The notes beneath the pieces are model-generated. The model did not search any database. It saw nothing but the letters and a program-made list of their open reading frames with translations, and was not told the DNA's origin. A DNA stretch of 64,000 nucleotides, taken from Balamuthia mandrillaris. Its lineage: Eukaryota > Discosea > Longamoebia > Balamuthiidae. Both the position numbers and the translations under genes were made by a program. Shown here piece by piece: positions 25,379-40,667 of the stretch (position 1 is the stretch's first letter; each line of letters begins with the position of its first letter). The DNA is taken from assembly GCA_031835245.1 (NCBI GenBank), contig JAVKOQ010000106.1, forward strand, positions 107,725 to 171,724, read 5' to 3'.

Positions 25379-28033
25379 TTATGTAGTGTCCTGCTGCTGA
25401 GTACTGCGAGTTTGTTCAATGGAGAAGTTCTGCCCATCTCTTTCTTCGCCATCCCGTTGCTGTTGTCCCATTATGATGGAGAGCTCAAAACTAGAAAGAG
25501 AGGAAAGATCTTCGATGCCACCGTCAGGGTGCACCCGCCCTAGCTCATCCAGTCCAACCGCCACGTTACGGATATGGTAGGTAGCGTCCCGCTCTCCCGC
25601 TTCTCCCTCCTTCTCTTTATCTTTACTTGCTGATAAGGGTCCGGCTGCCTCACCTGGTGAAGCCGGTGGAATTTGCAAGCGCATCTGTGCGCCAACTTGC
25701 CGTACGCGCTTCATTCCAGCGGGCGTTGTTGATGACTCTCTGTCATTTACTCCCTCCGCTTCAAACGTGAAATTAGACCTATTTATAATAATTTTGTTTA
25801 AAAGGTGTTACTATCTTGGGAAAAAATGTTGACTTCATTAAACCTACCCACTGGACAACATGGGGCCTATTGTGTCTTTCCCAACAAATGGGTGTTCCAG
25901 CAGTTCCGCTGCTGTTGGCCGTAGTTTAGGATCGCTGTTTATTACAAATGAAAATATTGTCAGACATAAGAGAGAGAGAGAGAGAGAGAGAGGGGGGGAG
26001 ATAGCGGGAGAGGAGAGAGAACAAAAAGACATTTTACCGTGTGAAACACAAAGAAAGAAAGTGCTTGGCTTGATTGGAAAGGGTGGAAGGTATAGTGGGA
26101 ACCATGCCGGGAGAGCCAATTTTAAACAAAGCAGCAACAGGGGGGAGTTCAGCCCAAGGCGGCCGGCCCGTTGCCATTTCTACCAGCACAGCACCAACGC
26201 TCCAAATATCGGCTTTCCTCCCATAGTTTTTGCCCACAATTACCTCTGGAGCCATGTAATATGGCGTCCTGTTTTAGCACGTTGGAGTTATTAGGTTGAG
26301 AGACCAGAGGCAATAAATAAGGTAGAAAAAGTACCCTGTAACTGTATTGCAACCCTGCCCGTAGCTCACCATGTCTAAACACCACATCAGATTTTAAGAT
26401 ATTATGGAGGGAGCAGAGAGAGAGAGAGAGAGAGAGAGGGTACCTTTTAATTTTTTGGAAGCTCCAAAGTCAGCCAAATGAAGGGTGCCTCTATTGCTAA
26501 CCAGAATGTTGGCCCCTTTGATATCTGTGATGGGTGATGTCAAAACAAGAAGTATAATGTTAAGAAAAAGGACAAACCTCTATGGGCATAGCCTTTTTCG
26601 TGCAGATAATTAAGACCCAGCAATATTTGTCTGGTGAAGGACCGTATCATATTTTCACTAAAGTGATGAAATTTGTGGAGAAGGCTGGCTATGGTTCCTC
26701 CTGGAATCAGCTCCATGAAAATATTGAGCGAGGTGTCAACTCGCTCGCTCCCCAAGTAACGCACAATGTTTTTGTGCTTGAGCTTGCTCAAGATCTCTAT
26801 CTCTTTTTGCAAGGATAGCACCTAGTGAATATAGAACAATAGAGAGAGAGAGAGAGAAGAGAGAAGAGAGCATAAGAATAGCGACAAAAAAAAAGGCAAG
26901 TGAAGGCTATGAATACCGCTTTGGCCTCGTGGTTGTTTTGCAAGGTAGCAGGTAGAGTGACCTGCTTAACAGCCATTAGCTCGCCTGTGTCTGTGTTCAT
27001 TCCTTCGTAGACAGTACCAAAGCCCCCTTTTCCCAAAAGTCCTCCCTTTCTCCACCGTATCTTGCGTGGGGGCTCCGAACTCTTTGTCTCTGGTGTTTCC
27101 TCTTCGTCTTCCTCCTCTTTCCCTCTTGCTCGAGCTTCAATCTCTCTGCTGGGTGCTTTGGTTTTGACAGAGATCTCTTCTTCGTCATTCACAATTTTGT
27201 TTGAGCGATTAGCGATAATTTGAGAGCCGCTTTTTCGTTTGATTTTGCTGCCTTTCATCGATTTGCTCTTGGCACGACCTGAACCCTTTTTCTTTTTCTT
27301 CTTTTTTTTCACTGGTTGTGCTGCAGCAGTTGAAAATGGATTCAGGGCTGTGCCGCTGTTGGGAGCTGATGTGCTTAATGAGGGGCGCACTAGTGCTGTA
27401 TCGCCTTCAAACGAAGAAAGCGGGCTGGGTAGCCCGTTGCTGCTTACGATGTAAACCTTAAAGCTGAAGCGGTTCGTGTGAGAAGAAGTAGGGCTGGAGG
27501 AATTGCTTCTGTTCTCCAAAAAGGAGGTATATTTTGCAAAGTAATGGGCGAAGGCTTCTTCTAAATCTTCTTGAGATCGAATGGTGATGATGTCTCCCTC
27601 CTCATCCTTGTACTGAAGACAAATGGCTTCTGCGTACTCCTTTTGTAGGCGGTGCATCAGGTTGCTGTATGTTATATCCCGTGGGACTGATACCATTCGT
27701 ATTTCCGAATTGAAGTGGCACTTGAGTCGAACCTAGCGAAGAAACGTTAAATTTAATGAACCAGAAGAGGGATCAATGGAGAACAAAGACAAGAACAGTG
27801 ATGTTGAAGAAAAGATAAGATACCCTGTGAAAAATGTTATCAGAATCTTGTGCAGACGGAAACAACCGGTCTGAGTCAGTTGAACTATCAAGGCAGTAGC
27901 TAGGACTTTCCTCACCAGCGCCTCGCTGATAGTAGGCATGTACATCATTGAAACAAGAATCGTTCATGTTTTTTCCACCAATAATATACTTTAATTGGGG
28001 CAAGTTAATTCATTGCAAGTGCAAGTGCAAGTG

Positions 28034-28067
<34 letters not shown>

Positions 28068-29744
28068 GTGACGTACAAGGGCGCGCGAGGTACAAGAACA
28101 AGAATGAAAATAGCGTGGAGAGGGGCACGAGCTTACTTCCATCAGAACCCATGTACGCGCAGCTAAAGCACCATTTAAAAAAGTGTAAGATAAAAGGATA
28201 CAAGGGCGAAAAGCAGGCAAAAGGTACCAAAGTAATAGGCATAGAGCTGAGAGAAGTCAGCAGTACCATCTCCACCTCCAAAAATGTACATAACGCTGTT
28301 GTTGCGGTTGTCCGTCGTTACCACTGCTGAGTGGCCCCACCGCGGGCTTGGCGGTTTGCCTCTCGTTTTTACTAATGTCCAACTTCTTGTATCTGCCGAT
28401 TGCAAACATGAGCGAGTGCGAACGAGAATAATAAATTAGAGAAGGAGAAAGAGGGAGAAAAGAGACGAAAAAACAAGCAAGCAGTATAACCAACCAAAGT
28501 GAAACTCATAGAGGTCATTTGAGCAGTTACCGCGAGTGGCCTTGCCGCCAAAGACGAACATGGAACGCTCGTAAACAACACCAGTATGGTGGTAACGGGC
28601 AATGGTGTTTGCTTCATCATCACCGCCAACAGCGGCACCGCCAACATTACTACCTCCAAGCACGAGGCTTCCAGTTTTACCGCCGCCGCTACTGCCAGTG
28701 CCACCAGACCCACCGATACTACCTCCACCATTGGCGAGGATAGCAGAGTCAGCAGGTCCTTCCGTCTCCACCCTTTCCCACTTTTTTTCCTTAAAGTCCA
28801 TCCGATATATGTCATCGCAAGTAAATCCATGGTGGTCGTAGCCACCGAATATGTACAAGTCCCCATCAAAGTTGACCGCACTGTGACCGTAACGTGCAAG
28901 TGGGTCTGGTGTTTTTTGTTTCAGTCGAATCCGCTTCCACTCCAATTTTTCTGGGCACGAGAGTGTTAGTCTCTCTCGTCACAGACTCAGTGTGCGAACG
29001 AGAACGAGAACGAGAAACGAAGAGAGAAAGTTAACTAACCAAAGTCAAACCGGAAGAGGTCAGCGTGGTAACCGTTGCTCTTGCCTCCGTGTATATACAT
29101 GCAATTCTCGCCAACAGCCACGGCATGGAAATGGCGGCTTTGTGGCACTTGGCCCTTGGTCTTCGCCTCATACCAGCGCTCCTTGGCTTTTTTTTTTTTT
29201 GAAACAGAACGCATGTTAAAATAACTGGTCTGAGGAAAGCTAACCACGGTTGCTCACCAAGATCAAAAATAATGACGCTGTCGGAGAAACAGCCTTTTTC
29301 GTCGCAACCGCCAAAAAGGAAGAGGTTGTCGGAAGCGAGCACAGAGGTGTGCCCATAAGATTTGCGGGGCAAGCCGGGGACTTGCAGCAAGCCCCAGGAG
29401 GCAGAAGCCGAGGTGGAAGAAGGGGGTGGTCCGCTTCTTGGAAGTGCTGTGGGACCAACCACGCTACCATTCCACCGTGGTGAGACAAAGGAGGGAGAGG
29501 TCTCCATTAATAGTGGAGCTTCCACTTTGGTCACCAAAGCACGCGTTTTTTCCCTTCCTGGTTCAACCTGTAGCTGCAGTACTTAGCTCGTGTGTCCTTT
29601 GGATCGCAACGTTTGACCAGACCGGAAGGGGGATTTTGGCTTTGCTGTGCAGTGCTGCGGGTGGGCGTTAGCAAACTGGTGGTGGTGGTGCCGTTGGTCT
29701 CCCCTTCGTCTTTGGGCGCCTGAGGGGTTATTTGCCAAAGTCAT
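25379..29744 (-). CDS. Kelch-PB1-MAP3K (STE11-type) fusion protein kinase
   Basis: Exons followed by phase: (5' end uncertain)-29258, 29186-29040, 28950-28495, 28392-28228, 28162-28077, 27988-27824, 27732-26917, 26821-26578, 26524-26444, 26374-26335, 26268-26038, 25934-25848 and 25778-25379; about 1,055 aa counted from the ATG at 29507. N-terminal Kelch repeats include [67 protein letters not shown] and [13 protein letters not shown]. Next comes a PB1 domain ([20 protein letters not shown]-like [19 protein letters not shown]) and a basic linker. The kinase follows: glycine loop [15 protein letters not shown]-type Lys in [35 protein letters not shown] and GTPYYMAP appear only after splicing. 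It resembles MEKK/ASK-type MAP3Ks, and Kelch plus PB1 suggests scaffolded activation. The first exon may begin at the ATG at 29744 with a short intron. Confidence 0.82.
28012..28066 (+). repeat. GTGCAA hexamers followed by (GA)n
   Basis: Four GTGCAA-type hexamers run into a GA dinucleotide tract inside the intron that joins the last Kelch exon pair (28077 to 27988). The tract is CT-rich in the sense direction. Confidence 0.9.
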
Positions 29745-29774
29745 CAAAAAAAAAGGGTATACGGGACCGGGTGG

Positions 29775-29892
29775 CGTGGGTGCTCCCCCTCCTTCTCCTT
29801 GAGGGAAAAACCCCTAATGATTAGTGTCTTGCAGGGCTTTTCGCCCCAGGGCCCCCTTGTAGTCACTAAGGAGGAGGGAGCACCAGCACCCA
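29775..29892. other. Foldback (inverted-repeat) element or structured RNA candidate
   Basis: The arms 29779-29794 (GGTGCTCCCCCTCCTT) and 29868-29884 pair as about 16 bp with a single bulge. Smaller hairpins sit between them: AGGG-AAAA-CCCCT at 29802-29815, and GGGC-TTTTC-GCCC at about 29834-29846. The element lies between the kinase 5' end and the PABP 3' end. It could be a structured leader, a small non-coding RNA or a small foldback transposon. No family was recognised. Confidence 0.45.
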
Positions 29893-29958
29893 ACCACACA
29901 AGACAAGGGAGGGAGGAGAAGGGGGAGAGATGGTGAGCATGTGCCATTCAAAACAAAG

Positions 29959-29964
29959 TTTATT
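29959..29964 (-). terminator. Poly(A) signal for PABP (AATAAA)
   Basis: AATAAA on the minus strand, 173 nt beyond the PABP stop codon. Confidence 0.6.
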
Positions 29965-30136
29965 GGGCAAAAAAATAGGTTGGTTGACTGCACACAGTAG
30001 CAGTAGGGAGCGTAGCTTTGTTTAAAGTCTTCTCCGAAAAAATAAAGTCAAAGGGTCATCAAAACGTACTCCCCTCTTTCACTACAAACCACCACGGGCA
30101 GCGAGGGCAGCCGCAGTGGAGCGAGCGACGAGGAAT

Positions 30137-32411
<2,275 letters not shown>

Positions 32412-32427
32412 TCAGTAATAGAAGATT

Positions 32428-32504
32428 TTTTTGTTTTTTTTTTTGTTTTTTTTGGTTTTGGGTTTTTTGGTTTTTTTGGTTTTTTTGTGTTTTTGTTTTT
32501 TTTG
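32428..32504 (-). promoter_or_regulatory. A-rich tract upstream of the PABP start
   Basis: About 77 bp that, read in PABP sense, are runs of A broken by C or CC. They start 83 nt upstream of the PABP ATG. PABP genes in animals carry A-rich 5' leader sequences through which PABP represses its own translation, and this tract has the right orientation and position. That it is transcribed is inferred. Confidence 0.5.
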
Positions 32505-32867
32505 GAGGGAAGGGGCAGAGAACGCAGAGATTGAAAAGATCCTGCGCCTTGACTGCGGAGTGAGAAGTTGACTTTTGACTCTGAAGAAAAGAAAAGAGAG
32601 AGAGAGAAAAGAGAGAGAGAAAAAAAGGGGGAGAAGCCCAACCCCCCAAAATAGTGAGACAGATGAAGGAACCCTCAACCCTGGCGCTGTGCTGCCTGCC
32701 CTTGAGAAAACGATAAGAATGCGATGCAACTATTCTATCCATGACGACGTGACGAGTTGGCAACCAGAAAAAGAAGGGAAGGTGTCACAAAAGGGCCTTG
32801 TGGGGGGGACAGCAAAGCGTAACGAGAGAGCGAGAGAGCGAGAGAGCGAGAAGCATACGGGAACGAG

Positions 32868-34771
32868 ATGGGGCGCAGTCGCAAGGACGGGGAGGTGGAG
32901 GAAAAAAAGAAGAAAAGGGAGAAAGATCGAGAGCAGAAGCTGCTGAACAAGCTGCTGGAGACACCAGAGGAACGCCGCAAACGACGGCTCAAGAAAAAGG
33001 CAGAGAAGCAAGCGAGAAAAAAGAAGCAGGAAGAGGAGGCTTTGGGTGGCTACACAAACGCGGCCAACCCCTTTGGCGACGCCAACCTCACAGAACAGTT
33101 CGTATGGAAGCTGAAGAGAGAGAAGGAGCTGGAAAAAGGCGTGACGCCCGAAGAGCTGGACGCGCGTGACGAGAGGCGACGAAGGGAGGACCTTCGTAAG
33201 GAATTGGAGAAAGCCAAGAGACGACGGCAGGAAAGAGAGGCGGAGAGAGAGCAGTGGGAGGCGGAGCGTGCTCAGATTGCAAGGGAGAGGGAGAGCTTGA
33301 ACTATGAGGAATGGGAGAAGCAGGAAGAGCAGTTCCATTTGGAGCAAGCGAGGATCCGAAGCGAGATCCGCATTCGGGAAGGGCGGCCCAAACCCATCGA
33401 TATTCTGTACAAAAACCTCAACATGGACGCTGACTTTGAGTTTGAGATGGAGGAACCCTACAAGCTCTTTGCCAACCTCACCCTGCCCGACCTGCAAGAG
33501 CTGCAAAAGGACATTGCTATGTACCTAGACCTGGACTCCAGCAACGAGGAGCACAAAGTCTTTTGGGAGGCCCTCACCATCGTTTGTTTGGACGAGCTGG
33601 AACAGGCTAAAGCACGGCAGGCCAACAGCAAGGCAGCAGCAGGTCCTCGCGGCTTTGATGGGGGTGTCCACAAGGCTGTTAGCGATGACATCGCCACCAT
33701 CCTGCAAGGCAAGACCTATGACGAGCTCTGCACCCTCGAGCAACAGATTGCGGTGAAGCTAGGCAGCGGCAACATGGTTGACCCTGAATATTGGGAGACC
33801 TTGCTGAAGCGACTGGTGGTCTATAAGGCAAAGGCTAAGCTGCGAGATATTCACGCTTCGCTTCTTCGTGCCAAGCTGCAAGAGCTTCAAACCAAACAAC
33901 ACCTTGAAGACCTTGAGGAGGAGGAAGAAGAGGAAGAAGAGCAGAGTAACCCTACAGCCCATGTCCCAGCTACAGCTACTGCTGTAGAAGACAGCATGGT
34001 GCTGCAGTCGCAGGCAGAAGAGCGTTGCTACAGCCCTCTACTCATTCACGATATAGACCAGGATGAGGAGATATTAGATCCAGAACTCGACAAAGAAACG
34101 TTGGAGGAACAACGCCAGCTTATCCGAGAGAAGGAAGCACAGAGGCTGCAAGAACGCGGTCTGCTGGGCCACGGTGGCACCGATGACTCTGCAGCCTCTC
34201 GCCAGATGTACGAAATGGAGGCCAGCAAGTTGCTGGACGAAAACGAAGAGACCTTTAATCAGGAGATGCCTTTGGAACGGCAAATCTATTGGTGGCAAGA
34301 CAAGTACCGCCCTCGTAAGCCACGTTACTTTAACCGCGTGCACACTGGATACGAGTGGAACAAATACAATCAATCGCATTACGTACGTACTCTTGTTCTC
34401 TCTGATGTTTTCTTCGCTCCACCTCCTCAAGAACTTTATGAAGCTGACTCATTCACTTTGGAATGCAGGATCATGACAACCCGCCTCCAAAGATAGTGCA
34501 GGGATACAAGTTCAACATTTTCTATCCAGATCTGATAGACAAGAGCAAGCCTCCTCGTTACTTCATAGAGCCCACGGACAACCCGGACATCAGCATCATC
34601 CGGTTCCATGCAGGACCTCCTTATGAAGATATCGCCTTCAAGGTGGTCAACCGAGAATGGGAGTAGTAGTGAGAATGGGAGTACTCTCACAAGAAGGGCT
34701 TCAAGTGCGTATTTGACAGAGGCATCCTCCACCTCTGGTTCAACTTTAGGCGGTACCGCTATCGACGTTGA
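32868..34771 (+). CDS. CACTIN: Cactin, with in-frame stop codons near the C-terminus
   Basis: Exon 1 (32868-34382) encodes a long charged coiled coil starting MGRSRKDGEVEEKKKKRE, then the conserved middle (PIDILYKNLN, NLTLPDLQELQKDIAMYLDL). Exon 2 starts at 34469 with the cactin C-terminal domain (VQGYKFNIFYPDLIDKSKPP, FHAGPPYEDIAFKVVNREWE). At 34664-34672 the frame reads TAG TAG TGA. It then continues in the same frame through another EWE and YSHKKGF, LHLWFNFRRYRYRR, to a normal TGA at 34769. The 18-bp segment looks like a local duplication of GAATGGGAGTA plus a spacer. As written, the protein ends at 34666 and loses the conserved last ~35 residues. Cactin is a spliceosome-associated protein. 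Readthrough, a tiny intron or an assembly error are alternatives. Confidence 0.9.
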
Positions 34772-34924
34772 TCTCCGCTTCTGTATTTTTTTTTTTTCAA
34801 TTTTTGTAACAGCGAAGAGGAAAAAGAGTGAAAAGAAGAGAAAAATATAAACAATGCCTGCTTGGAATACGTTTTAATGATGACGAACTTGGGCGTTTAA
34901 CAGGTTGGTCAGCAGGTATCTGGG

Positions 34925-36955
<2,031 letters not shown>

Positions 36956-37296
36956 GGCAGGTTCGTTGGTGGGTTGGCAGGTGGGGAGGGAGGGGGCGAG
37001 GGTACAACCAGGAGATAACAAGGGGGGAGCTCTTTCTTCTCTATTTCTTTTTTTTTGTTGGTGTGTTTTTTGGCGACATCTTGACTACGATCCTTCTTCT
37101 TCTTACCATCAATCTATTAGGTTATCAAGAATTAAGGAGTACGGTGGCTAAGGTGGCAAAAGCAGCACCAAGCCGCCAAAAAAAAAAAAAAGCGAAAAGG
37201 GTAGTCGCAGTGGAGGAGTAGTGGAGGAGTAGAGCAGAGACCTTCCTCCTTGCAGCAGCAAGCAGCAGCACGCTACTTACGGAAAGCATAGCCGTC
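36956..37296. other. Divergent spacer between RUVBL2 and PHYHD1
   Basis: A 341-bp gap between two start codons facing away from each other. It contains T- and A-rich runs (37049-37060, 37179-37191) and no conserved ORF. A shared promoter is likely by arrangement. Confidence 0.4.
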
Positions 37297-38716
<1,420 letters not shown>

Positions 38717-38816
38717 GCACTTCTTGACTTCTTTTCCAAATAAATAAATATCTTGCAGAAACAAAAAAAAGAGAAGAGAAGAGGAGGAGGAGGAGGAGGG
38801 CGAAAACAAAAAAAGC

Positions 38817-40475
38817 ATGAGACTTCGAACTATTACGTCGGCTGCCCCTCTCAGAGAGAGCTTGTTTACGGGAAGAGCGCAGGTGGGTGCTAGAGCTAGC
38901 CTTTACCGTCCTGCTGCAACAGCAGCAGCAAACTGCGTATTTGTTGGGGGAAGGAGAGGCTACGCCGCCAGCGCCGGAGCGTTGCCCACTGAAGCCACGG
39001 TGGCTCGCTACCGGGAGTATGGCAATCCCCACAACGTTTTAAAGTGCGTCCTTTTTCTTCCTCCCTTTCTTTCCACCCCCCTTGGCTAACCCAAAATCGG
39101 GGTGATTGCTGTGGTGGACTAAACTCTGAAGGGTGGAGAAGGAGCCCCTCCCCGCCAAGCTGAAAGAAGGAGAGATATTGTTGGCCATGTTGTGCGCTCC
39201 GGTAAATCCCGCTGACTTGAACATGGTGGAAGGGGTGTATCCAACACGCCCCACCGTGCCTGCTGTTGGCGGCAACGAAGGCGTGGCTGAGGTCTTGGCT
39301 GTGGGACCTGGCGTTCAAGGCATTGCCGTAAATGATTGGGTTATCCCCAAAAAACCTGGTTTTGGTTAGTGTCTCACCTTTACCTTTTACTTGAAGATTT
39401 TCTACCTTCCTGTTGTAGCCACACTGTCTGTCACACACTAAGTCAGCAAACTCACCCTCTCACCCGCTGTTATGTGTGTGAAATAAGGTACTTGGAGGAC
39501 TCACGCCGTGTGCAGCCAACAACAAGTCACAAAAGTAAAACAAAACATAAAGCCAGAGTATATTGCCACGCTGGCGGTCAACCCCTGCACCGCCCTTCGC
39601 TTGCTCGAGGACTTTGTGCAGCTGAAGGAAGGCGACACTGTCATTCAAAACGGCGCCAACTCAGCGGTAGGCCAAGCGTTTATGCAGCTTGCTAATTTGC
39701 GCGGTGTTAAGACTATCAACATCGTCCGTAAAAGGTTTGTTGCACCCCCTTTGGGCCTTAACCTCCCCCACCCTCCTTTCTTTTTTTTCCTATTCCATTC
39801 CATTCCATTCCATTCCATTCCATTCTTCCTTCCCCTTCTTAATCTTATTATCTTAATGTTAATACCATAGAGAGAATTGGGACCAACTGGTGGAGCGCAT
39901 GAAGGGTTACGGTGCTTACATTGTGGTTCCCCCAGAGAACCTTGGCACTGCTCAGTTCCAACGTCTTATCAGTGATTTGCCCAAGCCCAAGCTGGCCCTC
40001 AACTGTGTGGGAGGACCAACTGCCACCGAGATGGTGCGCGTTCTTGAGTACGTGATAATAACGCGCTCCATCAAACGCACTCCCCTTTTTTTGCTCCTAA
40101 CATTAACTTTCTGCGTCCGACTTGCAACACCAACAACACAACAGTAAGGATGGTGTGATGGTAACGTACGGAGGCATGTCTCGCAAGCCTGTGCAGGTGC
40201 CCACAAGTGCCCTTATCTTCAAGAACATAAGCCTGAAGGGCTTCTGGCTGAGCCGCTGGTTGGAGGAGCACAGTGAGGAGGACCGCATGGCAATGATGAA
40301 CCAGCTCTGGGATCTTATCAAGAGCAAAAAACTCAGACTATGGATGGAGAGGCATTCCTTCCCCGAGGACTTTGCCTCTGCCCTCCAAAGAGCCACCGAA
40401 GAGCACAAGGACAGAAAGGTCGTTCTCCACATGAAGCACTACAACTTGGTGCAACCTCTCTACCCCGACAACTAA
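38817..40475 (+). CDS. MECR: Mitochondrial trans-2-enoyl-CoA/ACP reductase
   Basis: The N-terminus (MRLRTITSAAPLRESLFTGR) is an Arg-rich mitochondrial presequence. The MDR fold follows: APVNPADLNMVEGVYPTRP, VGGNEGVAEVLAVGPGV, NPCTALRLLEDFVQL, a nucleotide-binding stretch GDTVIQNGANSAVGQAFMQL, YGAYIVVPPENLG, LNCVGGPTATEM, VTYGGMSRKPVQVPTSALIF, and FWLSRWLEEH. MECR/ETR1 performs the last step of mitochondrial fatty-acid synthesis (NADPH-dependent), which supplies lipoate precursors. It ends PLYPDN with TAA at 40475. One intron contains an ATTCC pentamer run. The 3' end converges on UBE2Q. Confidence 0.95.
39793..39826 (+). repeat. (ATTCC)n pentamer repeat in a MECR intron
   Basis: About seven tandem ATTCC units between the exons ending near 39735 and starting near 39871. 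Confidence 0.9.
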
Positions 40476-40657
40476 ATCCTTTTCCTACCTTTGATCTGCT
40501 GCTGTCTTTTACTTCACTTTTTGCCTGCTTCTCTGTTTTGAAAAAAATCGTCGAAGAAGCTGGTTCCCTCTCCCCCTCCTTCCAACAAACACTTGCAAAA
40601 GTTACAGGACAAGAAGGCTAGCAAGTTTAATGTAGGCGTTCTTAGACGAGGTCAAAC

Positions 40658-40663
40658 AATAAA
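40658..40663 (+). terminator. Poly(A) signal for MECR (AATAAA)
   Basis: AATAAA lies 182 nt after the MECR stop and 5 nt before the UBE2Q stop codon on the other strand. MECR cleavage would therefore fall inside the UBE2Q coding exon. Confidence 0.6.
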
Positions 40664-40667
40664 GAGT

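Noticed and set aside
27967-27969. ATG at 27967 as the start of a stand-alone PB1 kinase
   Set aside because: The residues just before it (YIIGGKN) complete a Kelch blade and the upstream exon joins in phase 0, so one fused gene is the better model.
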